This document shows positions 42,569 to 51,140 of a DNA stretch of 64,000 nt, one piece after another. The stretch is from Clostridia bacterium (GTDB lineage: Bacteria; Bacillota; Clostridia; Christensenellales; Borkfalkiaceae), in the NCBI GenBank assembly GCA_017545865.1, contig JAFWXO010000020.1:62001-126000 (forward strand), in the 5' to 3' direction. Positions within the stretch are counted from its first letter, which is position 1. The number at the start of each line of letters is the position of its first letter. A program made the translations under genes and the position numbers. The notes beneath the pieces are model-generated. The model was not told the DNA's origin. It saw nothing but the letters and a program-made list of their open reading frames with translations, and ran no database searches.

Positions 42569-42642
42569 TGCAACAGTTGGTTTGCAATATAGAATACTAC
42601 ATAAAATAATTGATATTATCGCAAAATATAAATATTTTTATT

Positions 42643-43011
42643 TTACTTTTTAATGTTTTCATTTATAAATTCCGTTGCTTTCTCAAAGATTTTTTCACTC
42701 ATTGAATCGTCGGTTTTAACAAATGATACTCCCGACTTTTTGCAGATTAAAAACCCACAAGGAACTAAGTTAAATATCGTTCCACTTCCACCTGCAAACG
42801 GGTGTGAAGTAATTGATGAAAACGTTTTAACTTCACCGTATTCCCCACCACCACCGATATATCCAACCGTTAATTTTGATATAGGAATAACCGTATAGTC
42901 GTTAAACTTTATCGGCGCACCTATTATCGAGTTAACGTTTAAGTTTTCATTAAACTCTTTTAATGAATTGATAATACTACTATTTAAATTTGATTTTCTT
43001 TCCTTTAACAT
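42643..43011 (-). CDS. GerW/YtfJ-family sporulation protein
   Basis: A 122-residue protein with the YtfJ signature: VNSIIGAPIKFNDYTVIPISKLTVGYIGGGGEYG followed by GGSGT and a closing V-P-x-G-F-L-I. In Bacillus, GerW (YtfJ) is a forespore protein needed for correct germination. It overlaps the DUF2953 gene by about 30 bases, the same order as ytfI-ytfJ in Bacillus. Confidence 0.9.
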   Translation of the reverse strand: MLKERKSNLNSSIINSLKEFNENLNVNSIIGAPIKFNDYTVIPISKLTVGYIGGGGEYGEVKTFSSITSHPFAGGSGTIFNLVPCGFLICKKSGVSFVKTDDSMSEKIFEKATEFINENIKK

Positions 43012-43534
43012 TACTTTTTACCTTACTTATATAATTTGCAATAAAAATAATAACTATACTTATAAGATTAAACGAAAATTTAACCTTCATCTTCATTGAT
43101 TTTAGTAATTTATCTTCATCATAGACTATCAAATCGGCAACAATTCTCTTCCCGTAACCATTATCTTCTATAATTTTTGACGTAATTTGAATTGCGGTTG
43201 TTAAAGTAGTAGCAAACGTCAAAAGCGTTGCGCTTTTAAAACCTATTAAAGTTGACAAATAAATATTGTTTATACTAATCACGTTAAAATAGCTAAAGTC
43301 GCTTTCTAACTTTTTAACAAAGTTCAACTGTAAAATCAATGCTTTTTTATCGCTAAAATGAACGTATACACCGCCTTCTTTTCGCCTGCAAACGTAACCG
43401 CTAACAAGCCTAATAAACCCAAAAACGTAAATTGCAAAATAGCCTTTATTTAACGACTTTTCAAAGTGAAAATAAACCGAAAAAACAAGCGGTAATATCA
43501 AAATAAAAGTTGTGATAAATACCGCTATAACCAT
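42980..43534 (-). CDS. DUF2953-family membrane protein (YtfI-like)
   Basis: The 184-residue protein has an N-terminal membrane segment (about 2-22), a segment near 100-120 and a C-terminal one (about 150-170) ending in a Lys-rich tail. The length, position just before gerW and pattern fit the DUF2953 proteins that accompany YtfJ in spore formers. Sequence identity to the family is low, so the call rests partly on context. Confidence 0.6.
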   Translation of the reverse strand: MVIAVFITTFILILPLVFSVYFHFEKSLNKGYFAIYVFGFIRLVSGYVCRRKEGGVYVHFSDKKALILQLNFVKKLESDFSYFNVISINNIYLSTLIGFKSATLLTFATTLTTAIQITSKIIEDNGYGKRIVADLIVYDEDKLLKSMKMKVKFSFNLISIVIIFIANYISKVKSNVKGKKIKFK

Positions 43535-43560
43535 AATTATATAATTTGTAAAAAAATAAA

Positions 43561-43586
43561 AAAAATGCGTAAATTACGCATTTTTT
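43561..43586. terminator. Terminator after scpB
   Basis: Nearly perfect palindrome AAAATGCGTAA/TTACGCATTTT flanked by A and T runs. Confidence 0.8.
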
Positions 43587-43591
43587 AAAGA

Positions 43592-44317
43592 TTATTTTAT
43601 TGTATCAAACTCTTCGCCTTTTAGATGTTCTGGCAAATCTTCGCCATCGATATCGGGAAGTTCAAAATCTTCTGAATCGACCGTTTTAAAGGCAGGCTCG
43701 GTTTTTGAAATAACATCCGATAAAAGATCAACTTCTTCACCTTCAACGTACTCGTCTTTTTCAAAGAGATAACTACTGTCGTTCGTTGGGCTTCTAAGTT
43801 TGATAATCTTATCCATAAGTTCATCGTAGTCAGGCAAATCTTCAAGCGATGAAATTTGGAAACGCTTTAAAAACTCATCAGTCGTGCCGAATAAAACGGG
43901 CTTACCAACCGTATCTTTTCTGCCAACAACTTCAATAACGCCAAGTTTTAAAAGGTTTTGAAGGGCAAATTCACTGTTTGAACCACGAAGTTCTTCAAGG
44001 TCAATACGGGTTACGGGTTGCTTGTAAGCGATAATTGCCGCAACTTCAAGCATACTTTTAGAAAGTTCTCTCTCTTTAATGGGGTTTAAAACGTTTGAAA
44101 CTTCTTCAGCATACTTAGAGTTTGAGCAAAATTGAAGTTTTTTATTAAAAATTAAAAGTTTAATACCGCTCTCTTCCGCATATTTGTCTTGCAACTCTTT
44201 TGCAGCGTCTAAAACTTGTTTATCGGTAACGCCTAATTTTTCGGAAATATCTTTAATTTGAACTGCATCACCCGAAACAAATAGAACGGACTCAATTATA
44301 TTCTTCAAGTTCTCCAA
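43592..44317 (-). CDS. scpB: Segregation and condensation protein ScpB
   Basis: ScpB is the winged-helix partner of the SMC-ScpA complex. The 241-residue form starts with TTG at 44317 because GGAGGGG lies just upstream and the protein then begins ENLKNIIESVLFVSG, typical for ScpB. Two winged helices cover about residues 1-155 (including ELSKSMLEVAAIIAYKQPVTR and LRGSNSEFALQNLL), and an acidic tail of 85 residues follows, longer than usual. It overlaps scpA by 26 bases. Confidence 0.94.
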   Translation of the reverse strand: MENLKNIIESVLFVSGDAVQIKDISEKLGVTDKQVLDAAKELQDKYAEESGIKLLIFNKKLQFCSNSKYAEEVSNVLNPIKERELSKSMLEVAAIIAYKQPVTRIDLEELRGSNSEFALQNLLKLGVIEVVGRKDTVGKPVLFGTTDEFLKRFQISSLEDLPDYDELMDKIIKLRSPTNDSSYLFEKDEYVEGEEVDLLSDVISKTEPAFKTVDSEDFELPDIDGEDLPEHLKGEEFDTIK

Positions 44318-45068
44318 TTTCTTCCCCTCCGTTTTCGTTATAATACAAAGTAATATCGCCAAAAGTATCGTCTTGCAAGTAAGTTAAATACTGGTGTTTT
44401 AAAAGTTCTAATAATGCCTGAAAAGTTGTAATCATTTCAGTTTTAGTAGCGTGAGTTGTAAATAAATCAAAGAAACTCATTTCCTTTCTTGATTGAAGTT
44501 CGGTTTTAATAAAATAAATCTTGTCTGCAACTGTGAAAACTTCTTTGGGAATTTCTTTTTCTTTATTTTCAATAGTATCTTTAACGTCAACGCGCTTTAA
44601 AAGGTTTGCAAAAGCATTGATAAGCCCGTCAAGATTAAAATCGGTGTAAACAATTTTAACGTTATGCGCATCGTCATCAGGCTTTTTGTAAAACTTATTA
44701 ACGTCTTCCAAAGCTTTGAGTTTTTCCGCCGACTCTTTGTAAAGCTTATATTCTTCAAGGCGTTGAATTAAAAGATTGCCTTCCTCTTCCGCTTCAAGTT
44801 GCGCTTCTTCGTTGGGAATAATGGCTTTTGACTTAATTTCGATTATCGTTGCGGCAATAGAAAGGTATTCGCTTTCAGTTTCCATATCAATATCATGCGA
44901 GTTAACGTATTCTAAAAATTGATTTGTAACTTCAGAAACGAAAATATCCTTAACGTCAATCTCCGCTTGTTTTATTAAATATAACAACAAATCAAGCGGG
45001 CCTTCAAAATCAAGGCTCGATAATTTAGTTAAATAATTAACTTTAGATTCGAAATTATTAGTTGCCAT
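44292..45068 (-). CDS. scpA: Segregation and condensation protein ScpA
   Basis: ScpA is the kleisin subunit of the bacterial condensin. The 258-residue protein has the N-terminal F-E-G-P-L-D-L-L-L-x-L-I motif and a C-terminal winged helix region ending near FQALLELLKHQYL. AAGGGG precedes the ATG. It is followed by overlapping scpB. Confidence 0.95.
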   Translation of the reverse strand: MATNNFESKVNYLTKLSSLDFEGPLDLLLYLIKQAEIDVKDIFVSEVTNQFLEYVNSHDIDMETESEYLSIAATIIEIKSKAIIPNEEAQLEAEEEGNLLIQRLEEYKLYKESAEKLKALEDVNKFYKKPDDDAHNVKIVYTDFNLDGLINAFANLLKRVDVKDTIENKEKEIPKEVFTVADKIYFIKTELQSRKEMSFFDLFTTHATKTEMITTFQALLELLKHQYLTYLQDDTFGDITLYYNENGGEEIGELEEYN

Positions 45069-45134
45069 AAAACCCCTTATTTATTATATATTTTACAACA
45101 TTTTATAAAAAAACGCAAGGTTTTAATATAAAAA

Positions 45135-45154
45135 CGCCCGCAAAATTGCGGGCG
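45135..45154 (-). terminator. Terminator of the spoIIM-like/dacF genes
   Basis: CGCCCGCA stem with a small AT loop and T5 on the minus strand. Confidence 0.85.
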
Positions 45155-45158
45155 AATA

Positions 45159-46298
45159 CTACCAATTATTTGCTATTTCTCTCAAAGTGTCAAAATAGTT
45201 CATTTTTAAAGCGTTAGTTGCGCTTAAAAGATTAACCGAGCCACTTTCAACACCGTTAACGTAAATCGTAACTTTACCGATTTTATCCCCTTTATATACG
45301 GGCGCTTTAACCTTATTTAGCTGATATTCAAAATCAACCTTTGGCTTTTCACCCTTTTTGCAAAGAACGAAATAATTCCTTTCGGGATAAACTTCAACCA
45401 AGCCTTGTTTAGAACTTTCAACCTTTGCTTTAAAGTCAAGCGGAATATTCTTATCTAAAACCGCTTTATTTTCATAACCGTTAAAACCTTCGTTTAAAAG
45501 TTTTGAAGTTTCGTTAAATCTTGTTTTACTGTCGCTTGCGCCTATTACAGACGAAATTAAGCGCATATTGCCACGTTTTGCCGTTGCTGTAAGGCAAAAC
45601 CCTGCCTCGTTTGTAAAACCCGTTTTACCGCCGTCACAACCGTTATAAAATTTAATTAGTTTGTTAGTGTTTGCAATTTCAGTTGAATTTTTTGAGTGCT
45701 CAATCTTATCCATCCAAATTTTAGAATACTCAAAATACCCTTCGTGCTTAATTAAATCTGCAAAAATTAAGGCTATATCTTTAGCCGAAGAATACTGCAT
45801 CGGCTTTGGAAGCCCCGTGCAGTTTGAAAACAAGGTGTTGTTAAGCCCTAAATTCTTTGCCTTTTCGTTCATTTTTATAACGCAATTATCTTCAGACCCG
45901 TAAAGGCGTTCAGCCAAAGCGACGCTCGCGTCGTTAGCGGATGCAACGGTAACGCTTTTAATAAGATTTGAAACGGTGTAATTTCTACCCGCTTCTAAAA
46001 ACACTTGGCTACCGCCCATACCAGAAGCCGTTTCAGAAATCGTTATTTCTTCATCAAGGGAAAGATTTTTAAGTTCTATATTTTCGTAAACCAAGTCTAA
46101 AAGCATAATCTTGGTCATGCTTGCAATAGGAAGCCTTTCATTTTCGTTATAAGCGTAAATTTCAGTGCCAGTGTTAAAATCATACAAATACTTTGCTTTA
46201 ACGGGTAAATTTTCCGCTTTTACGGTGTTAACGGTCATAACCCCACTAAACAACGAACAAATTAAAGTTACAGCAAAAATCTTAAATCGCTTTTTCAT
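45159..46298 (-). CDS. D-alanyl-D-alanine carboxypeptidase (DacF type)
   Basis: This 379-residue S11-family enzyme has a signal peptide (KKRFKIFAVTLICSLFSGV, cleavage near VKA-EN). SxxK is in IASMTKIM near residue 61, the S-x-N is SAN in VASANDAS, and KTG is in GGKTGFTNEAG. A C-terminal PBP5-like beta-domain and a possible amphipathic anchor follow. It is next to a SpoIIM-like gene, which recalls the dacF-spoIIA neighbourhood, so cortex formation is likely. The start has no obvious Shine-Dalgarno. Confidence 0.93.
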   Translation of the reverse strand: MKKRFKIFAVTLICSLFSGVMTVNTVKAENLPVKAKYLYDFNTGTEIYAYNENERLPIASMTKIMLLDLVYENIELKNLSLDEEITISETASGMGGSQVFLEAGRNYTVSNLIKSVTVASANDASVALAERLYGSEDNCVIKMNEKAKNLGLNNTLFSNCTGLPKPMQYSSAKDIALIFADLIKHEGYFEYSKIWMDKIEHSKNSTEIANTNKLIKFYNGCDGGKTGFTNEAGFCLTATAKRGNMRLISSVIGASDSKTRFNETSKLLNEGFNGYENKAVLDKNIPLDFKAKVESSKQGLVEVYPERNYFVLCKKGEKPKVDFEYQLNKVKAPVYKGDKIGKVTIYVNGVESGSVNLLSATNALKMNYFDTLREIANNW

Positions 46299-46332
46299 AA
46301 TTTTATTTTTTGTAGTTTTAAAGTTTTAATAC

Positions 46333-46917
46333 CTAAAAATAAAAATTTAACGGTCGAATTATCACAACCAAGAAAATAAACTCAATTATACTGCCAAAAC
46401 TTGCAATAATTATAGAAAAAAGCAAAACTTTAAGGAGAAAATTTATATTACAATTATTAAGTTTTTCAAATTTTTTAAAGGTTGAACAAATATAAAAAAT
46501 AATTGCTATTGATAAAAATACCGCGTTTATTAAAACTAAAAACAAGAAAATAAACGCTCCGTTTAATAAAAGATTTGATATAAATAATTTTAGAGCCAAA
46601 CCTAATATAAACGCTCTATAAAATAAAATTAAAAAGATAACGTAAAAAGTAACTTTATTTAAAGATAGTAAAAATATAAGCGTTAAAATTAAAATACAAG
46701 TGAAAATTCTCTTTATTAAAAAAGAGAAAATTCGCTCTTTTTTAAACAACCTTTCAAAATAACGAGCTAAAAAATCCCTATAAAAACATAAAAAATCTTC
46801 GTTTAACGATAAAACTAAACCTAAAATTACGCCTAATATAAAAATAGCAACGCTAATATAAAATAAAGTTTTTCTATTATTAAACGCTGAAATTACAAAG
46901 TTTATAAATTTTTGCAT
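46333..46917 (-). CDS. SpoIIM-like membrane protein
   Basis: The 194-residue protein is highly hydrophobic, with about five membrane segments (about 17-37, 68-87, 90-112, 116-140, 160-190). The length, segment pattern and placement before a DacF-type gene suit stage II sporulation protein M, part of the DMP engulfment machine. Sequence identity is hard to judge in such Phe/Leu/Ile-rich protein, so another small membrane protein of the DUF95 group is possible. Confidence 0.55.
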   Translation of the reverse strand: MQKFINFVISAFNNRKTLFYISVAIFILGVILGLVLSLNEDFLCFYRDFLARYFERLFKKERIFSFLIKRIFTCILILTLIFLLSLNKVTFYVIFLILFYRAFILGLALKLFISNLLLNGAFIFLFLVLINAVFLSIAIIFYICSTFKKFEKLNNCNINFLLKVLLFSIIIASFGSIIEFIFLVVIIRPLNFYF

Positions 46918-46920
46918 AAT

Positions 46921-46948
46921 AAAACCCCGAACTATTATACGGGGTTTT
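46921..46948 (-). terminator. Terminator of the sugar-acid operon
   Basis: AAAACCCCG and CGGGGTTTT form the stem. The loop contains TATAAT on the minus strand, which might double as the -10 for the SpoIIM-like gene. Confidence 0.8.
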
Positions 46949-46956
46949 AATATTTA

Positions 46957-47613
46957 TTATGAATTTTTAACTATGCTAACGTATTTTTTAGCAAGTTCCG
47001 TGATAGCATCGAAATCGCCTTTTTCAATTAAATCTTTTTTAACGATATTAGAACCTATTCCAAAACCGCAAACACCTGCCTTTAAGTAAGCGCTCATATT
47101 GTTTTCATCAACACCGCCAACCGCTAAGAATTTTATGTGTGAAAGCGGGGCTTTAACAGCCTTTAAGTATGAAACACCAAGATTATCTATCGGGAAAAGT
47201 TTAATAAAATCTGCGCCCGCTCTATGCGCCGATTGAATTTCACTCGGAGTGAGAGCGCCCGGCATTGAAACAAGACCTAATTCCTTAGTCTTTTTTATAA
47301 CTTTATCGTAAGTATCGGGGGAAATAATGAATTTACCACCTGCTTTTTTGGTAAGTTCAACTTGCTTTTCAGTTAAAACCGTGCCTGCGCCTATATCCAT
47401 TTTACCTGCAAAATGTTTGGATAAAAGTCTAATATTTTCAGCAGTTTCTTCATCGGAAATAGATCCATTTGCAGAATAAGTAAGTTCTAAAAGCTTAATT
47501 CCACCGTTATACATAGCGGTTGCAAGCGGAATTAAATTTTCTTTTTTTACACCGCGAACGATAACTATAATCTTTTCTTCTTCTATTTTTTTAATAAGTT
47601 CAATCATTTCCAA
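46957..47613 (-). CDS. KDPG/KDPGal aldolase
   Basis: The 218-residue class I aldolase of the Eda/DgoA family cleaves 2-keto-3-deoxy-6-phospho-sugar acids to pyruvate and glyceraldehyde-3-phosphate. The Schiff-base Lys is in ADFIKLFPID near residue 135, the Glu in LLELTYS near residue 44, and GAGTVLT near residue 78. The operon partner galactonate dehydratase makes 2-keto-3-deoxy-galactonate, so the DgoA activity on the 6-phosphate is the likely role. The start overlaps the SDR stop by ten bases. Confidence 0.92.
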   Translation of the reverse strand: MEMIELIKKIEEEKIIVIVRGVKKENLIPLATAMYNGGIKLLELTYSANGSISDEETAENIRLLSKHFAGKMDIGAGTVLTEKQVELTKKAGGKFIISPDTYDKVIKKTKELGLVSMPGALTPSEIQSAHRAGADFIKLFPIDNLGVSYLKAVKAPLSHIKFLAVGGVDENNMSAYLKAGVCGFGIGSNIVKKDLIEKGDFDAITELAKKYVSIVKNS

Positions 47614-48377
47614 AGTTCCCTTTCAATATTTGGCGTAAGTTGCGCAAGCATGCCACCATCAACAACGAGTTCTGCGCCAGTTGTATTTCTTGATTCATCA
47701 CTGCCAAAATACCAAGCGGCGTTTGCAATATCTTCAAATTCGGCAATATCGCGAATAGGTGTATAGTTAGGAAGGCAATATTTAGCGTTATTAACGTTAT
47801 TATGCCATCTTTCAGTCTTAATCATACCGGGCAAAACGCAATTTGATCTTACCCCGTATTTACCCCAGTCAACAGCCATAGATTTACTCATAGCCAAAAT
47901 TGCGCTCTTTGACGAACAGTAAGCAAGGCGATTTTCAGTAACTCTTATCGCGGAGTTGCTCGTTATAAATACAATCGAGCCTTTACCCTTTTCCTTCATT
48001 TGTAAACACGCTTGGCGCGCCATCATAAAATTCCAGCCGATATTAGTATTATAAACGTCCATAAAATCTTTAATATCAACGTCTAAACTAACTTGACCTA
48101 TGCCAAGATTTGCAGCGTTTAAAACGAGAGTATCAAGAAGATAACCGTTTGCTCTAATGTCTTCAAAAATTGCTTTAACGTTATCTTCGTTAAAAATTTC
48201 CGTTTGATAACCTTTAGCAAAAACTCCGTATTTTTCGGAAATTTTTCTTGCGGCAATAACTGAATTTTCTAAAGTTCTGCTACCGATAAAAACACTGTAA
48301 CCTTCTTTAGCAAAACGCTCGGCAATAGCAAAACCCGTGCCGTTAGTTGCGCCTGTTACGAAAACTGATTTCTTCAT
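47604..48377 (-). CDS. SDR-family oxidoreductase
   Basis: This 257-residue classical short-chain dehydrogenase has the dinucleotide motif TGATNGTG (residues 9-16), the N-A-A-N structural motif as LNAANLG, and the catalytic Ser with Y-x-x-x-K in YCSSK near residue 153. A G-x-R motif (IGSRT) after beta-2 suggests NADP use. Placement between galactonate dehydratase and the aldolase suggests a sugar or sugar-acid dehydrogenase, possibly oxidising galactose to the lactone. The substrate is inferred from context only. Confidence 0.87.
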   Translation of the reverse strand: MKKSVFVTGATNGTGFAIAERFAKEGYSVFIGSRTLENSVIAARKISEKYGVFAKGYQTEIFNEDNVKAIFEDIRANGYLLDTLVLNAANLGIGQVSLDVDIKDFMDVYNTNIGWNFMMARQACLQMKEKGKGSIVFITSNSAIRVTENRLAYCSSKSAILAMSKSMAVDWGKYGVRSNCVLPGMIKTERWHNNVNNAKYCLPNYTPIRDIAEFEDIANAAWYFGSDESRNTTGAELVVDGGMLAQLTPNIERELWK

Positions 48378-48386
48378 AAAAACTCC

Positions 48387-49538
48387 TTACCAGTCGGCGT
48401 TCGAGCCGTCTTCAAAGTATTGACGGGGGGTTGTCCACTTGCCGTCGTAAATCTTATCTTTAAGGGCTTCTTCATCAAGTTCAACGCCAAGACCAGGCTT
48501 GGTGGGAACGTCAATATACCCGTCTTTAATAACAAACGGTTCTTTAATATAACCAACGCCCAAGTCAGATTTATCGGGATTTCCGGGGTGTTCTTGAACT
48601 AAGAAGTTAGGAATACAAGTATCGAGTTGAATACAACTTGCAAGAGAAATAGGACCTAATGGATTATGCGGAGCAACCGAGCCGTAATACATTTCAATCA
48701 TAGCCGCAAGTTTTCTTCCTTCGTAAATACCGCCAACGTGGCAAATATCGGGTTGAATTATAGAAACGGCTTGCTTTTCAATAAGTTCTCTATATTGCCA
48801 CTTGCCAAACAACCTTTCGCCCGCAGCGATGGGAACGGTTGTTGAGTTTGCAATATTAACCATAGTATCAACGTTTTCAGGTAAGCAAGGCTCTTCGATA
48901 AACATAGGAGTATAAGGCTTTAAAAGTTCAATAAGCCTTTTAGCCATAGCGGGCGAAACCCTACCGTGAAAGTCTATCGCAAGATCAACTTTATTTCCTA
49001 TTTTTTCTCTAACTTTAGCAAATCGTTCAACGTGTTTAAAGGTGTTTTCAGGGTTATCAACTTGCTTAATAGGCGGAATTATCGAATATTTTAAAGCGGT
49101 GTAACCGTCTTTTAAGCGCTCATCTGCAATCTTGAGCATTTCTTCAATCGGAAACTCGCCTGCAACACCCGCTCTTTTAATATGGGTATACATTCTAATT
49201 TTATCACGGCACTTTCCACCAAGCATTTCGTATACGGGGCAATTATAATACTTGCCTTTAATATCCCACATCGCTTGTTCAATACCGCTGATTGCCGAAA
49301 GCATAAGCGGACCACCGCGGTAGAAACCACCGCGATAAAGCGCTTGAACGTGGTGTTCAATTTGCATAGGATCTTTGCCGATTAAATATTCTTCAAACTC
49401 TTTAATAACCGCTTCAACGGCGTTACAATGCCCTTCTAAAACAGGCTCGCCAAGACCGATAATATCTTTATCGGTATACATTTTTAAAAACATCCATCTT
49501 GGCTTAACTTTTATAACCTCAAGTTTAGTAATTTTCAT
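48387..49538 (-). CDS. D-galactonate dehydratase-type enolase
   Basis: The 383-residue protein is a member of the mandelate racemase/enolase superfamily with the DgoD pattern. PRWMFLK near the start, GFYRGGP, AIDFHGRVS, EEPCLPENVD, AAGERLFGKW, IQPDICHVGG and APHNPLGPIS supply the metal-binding Asp/Glu residues and the catalytic His. It should dehydrate D-galactonate, or a related sugar acid, to the 2-keto-3-deoxy acid. AAGGAG precedes the start. It is third from the end of the operon. Confidence 0.87.
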   Translation of the reverse strand: MKITKLEVIKVKPRWMFLKMYTDKDIIGLGEPVLEGHCNAVEAVIKEFEEYLIGKDPMQIEHHVQALYRGGFYRGGPLMLSAISGIEQAMWDIKGKYYNCPVYEMLGGKCRDKIRMYTHIKRAGVAGEFPIEEMLKIADERLKDGYTALKYSIIPPIKQVDNPENTFKHVERFAKVREKIGNKVDLAIDFHGRVSPAMAKRLIELLKPYTPMFIEEPCLPENVDTMVNIANSTTVPIAAGERLFGKWQYRELIEKQAVSIIQPDICHVGGIYEGRKLAAMIEMYYGSVAPHNPLGPISLASCIQLDTCIPNFLVQEHPGNPDKSDLGVGYIKEPFVIKDGYIDVPTKPGLGVELDEEALKDKIYDGKWTTPRQYFEDGSNADW

Positions 49539-49539
49539 A

Positions 49540-50211
49540 TTAAAACTCCTTTTCTTCGTAGAAATTAAACACTATTTTATTCTCATAATCAAAATCGTTT
49601 AAATTGATATTATCAAATAAACCACAGTGAATAGGAATTGCAGTAGCGCCAAGCCTTTTAACAAACTCTTTGCCCTCGGTAAAGTTCATATTGTTGCCAC
49701 GCCCGTTCACGGGGATAAAACAATAATCAATCTTATCCGTTATGCTTGCAAACACCTTTTCATTATATAACGTATCGCCTGCAACATAATAAGTTTTGCC
49801 GTTCACGGTAAAAACAACGCCGATTGCATAAAAATCAGAGTGTTCAGCGTAAACCGCTTTAAAGGTTACTCCATTTTCAGTCCAAGAAGTGCCGGCGTTA
49901 AACATAACGAAATTATTAGAGCCTTTAAAAGTTTCCCTAACAGTTTTCCAAGCGTTATAAGACGCTAATACCGTAACGCTTCCGTCTTTTAAATAATATT
50001 TGAGCGTTTCAGGATCGGTGTGATCGAGATGAGAGTGAGTTAAAATGATTAAATTCGGTTTAACTTTTAAAAATTTTCTCTTAACGGCAACTCGCCTTTT
50101 GTTTTTAGGCTCAATCTTTTGAACGCTATTTGATAAATATGGGTCAACTAAAACCTTAAACCCGTCAATATCAAACAAAAGCCCACCTTGACCTATCCAA
50201 GTTATCTTCAT
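49540..50211 (-). CDS. Metallo-beta-lactamase fold hydrolase (UlaG-like)
   Basis: The 223-residue protein begins MKITWIGQGGLLFDIDGFKVLVDPYL, with the metal motif HSHLDH near residue 59 and further ligands in VAGDT and PIHCG. The family includes UlaG, L-ascorbate-6-phosphate lactonase. Between an aldose epimerase and a galactonate dehydratase it may open an aldonolactone ring. This is inferred from neighbours; the fold itself is certain. Confidence 0.88.
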   Translation of the reverse strand: MKITWIGQGGLLFDIDGFKVLVDPYLSNSVQKIEPKNKRRVAVKRKFLKVKPNLIILTHSHLDHTDPETLKYYLKDGSVTVLASYNAWKTVRETFKGSNNFVMFNAGTSWTENGVTFKAVYAEHSDFYAIGVVFTVNGKTYYVAGDTLYNEKVFASITDKIDYCFIPVNGRGNNMNFTEGKEFVKRLGATAIPIHCGLFDNINLNDFDYENKIVFNFYEEKEF

Positions 50212-50213
50212 AA

Positions 50214-51140
50214 TTATTTTCCTTTTTTAAGTAATATTTTAGAAACGAAAATTTGTTTCTTATTAGGCTTAACAGCGTTAAACCCTGCAAACTCTCTATC
50301 AAACGGAGAGTTTGGACTATTCGCCATAGAAGTTTGCGGTTCTAAGCAAATATACCCGTCAGCATTTCCGTTGTAAATTAGCCTAAACGGTAAGTTTTTA
50401 CTATTTTTATAAACGACTTTAAGTTTAGAAGTTTTATCAAAAATTTCGATTTTACCGTTATTTTTGCATTTATAGTGGCGACTTATCGGAGTTGATAACG
50501 GGTTAAACGTTCCACTAAGAAGTTCATTTGAAACACTATCAAATTCTAAAAGTTTACCCGTTGGCAAATAGTTTTGCATATTGCGTTCAATCTCGTTTTC
50601 AAACTCAACTTTAACGATAGGCTCAGCGTTATCTATAAACTTTGAATTAAAGGTTGTGTGATAGCCAAACAAGATAGGTAAACTAACTTTAGCGTTGTTT
50701 TTAAACGACGTTTTTACTATAATACCCTTCTTTGTTAATTTATAATTAACAAAAATTTCCAAATCTTCGCAATAACAAAGATAAGGCTTATCTTTTGAAA
50801 TAGTATACTTAAGCGTTACGCTTGAATTTGAATTGTTAACGATAGTAAACGGCAAAGTGTGAAGTTCGCCGTGCAAATGGCAACCCGTTTTTTGCTCGTT
50901 TATAGGAAAATTAAACTCTCTATCTTCAAAATTAAACTTACCACCGCTTATTCTATTTACTGGGAAAAGTAGCGGAGCGCCATAAAGATAAGGATTATCA
51001 AGCGGAGCAGAATAATCAGGCTCTCTTAGAATTTTAACGCCGAGTTTATCGTTTCTAAGCGAAATTAAGTTTGCGCCGAGCGTTGCGTTAATTTTAGCGG
51101 AAAAATCGCCCTTTTTAAGCGTGATAACGTTATACGTCAT
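50214..51140 (-). CDS. Aldose 1-epimerase family protein
   Basis: This 308-residue beta-sandwich protein matches the GalM-like group: ANLISLRNDKLGVKILREPD at the start, RISGGKFNFEDREFNFPINE, then KTGCHLHGELH, which carries the His of the family active site, and later LFGYHTTF. It likely interconverts anomers of a hexose before oxidation. The start overlaps the upstream hydrolase gene by eleven bases. It is not identical to well-known GalM, so it could act on another sugar. Confidence 0.86.
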   Translation of the reverse strand: MTYNVITLKKGDFSAKINATLGANLISLRNDKLGVKILREPDYSAPLDNPYLYGAPLLFPVNRISGGKFNFEDREFNFPINEQKTGCHLHGELHTLPFTIVNNSNSSVTLKYTISKDKPYLCYCEDLEIFVNYKLTKKGIIVKTSFKNNAKVSLPILFGYHTTFNSKFIDNAEPIVKVEFENEIERNMQNYLPTGKLLEFDSVSNELLSGTFNPLSTPISRHYKCKNNGKIEIFDKTSKLKVVYKNSKNLPFRLIYNGNADGYICLEPQTSMANSPNSPFDREFAGFNAVKPNKKQIFVSKILLKKGK

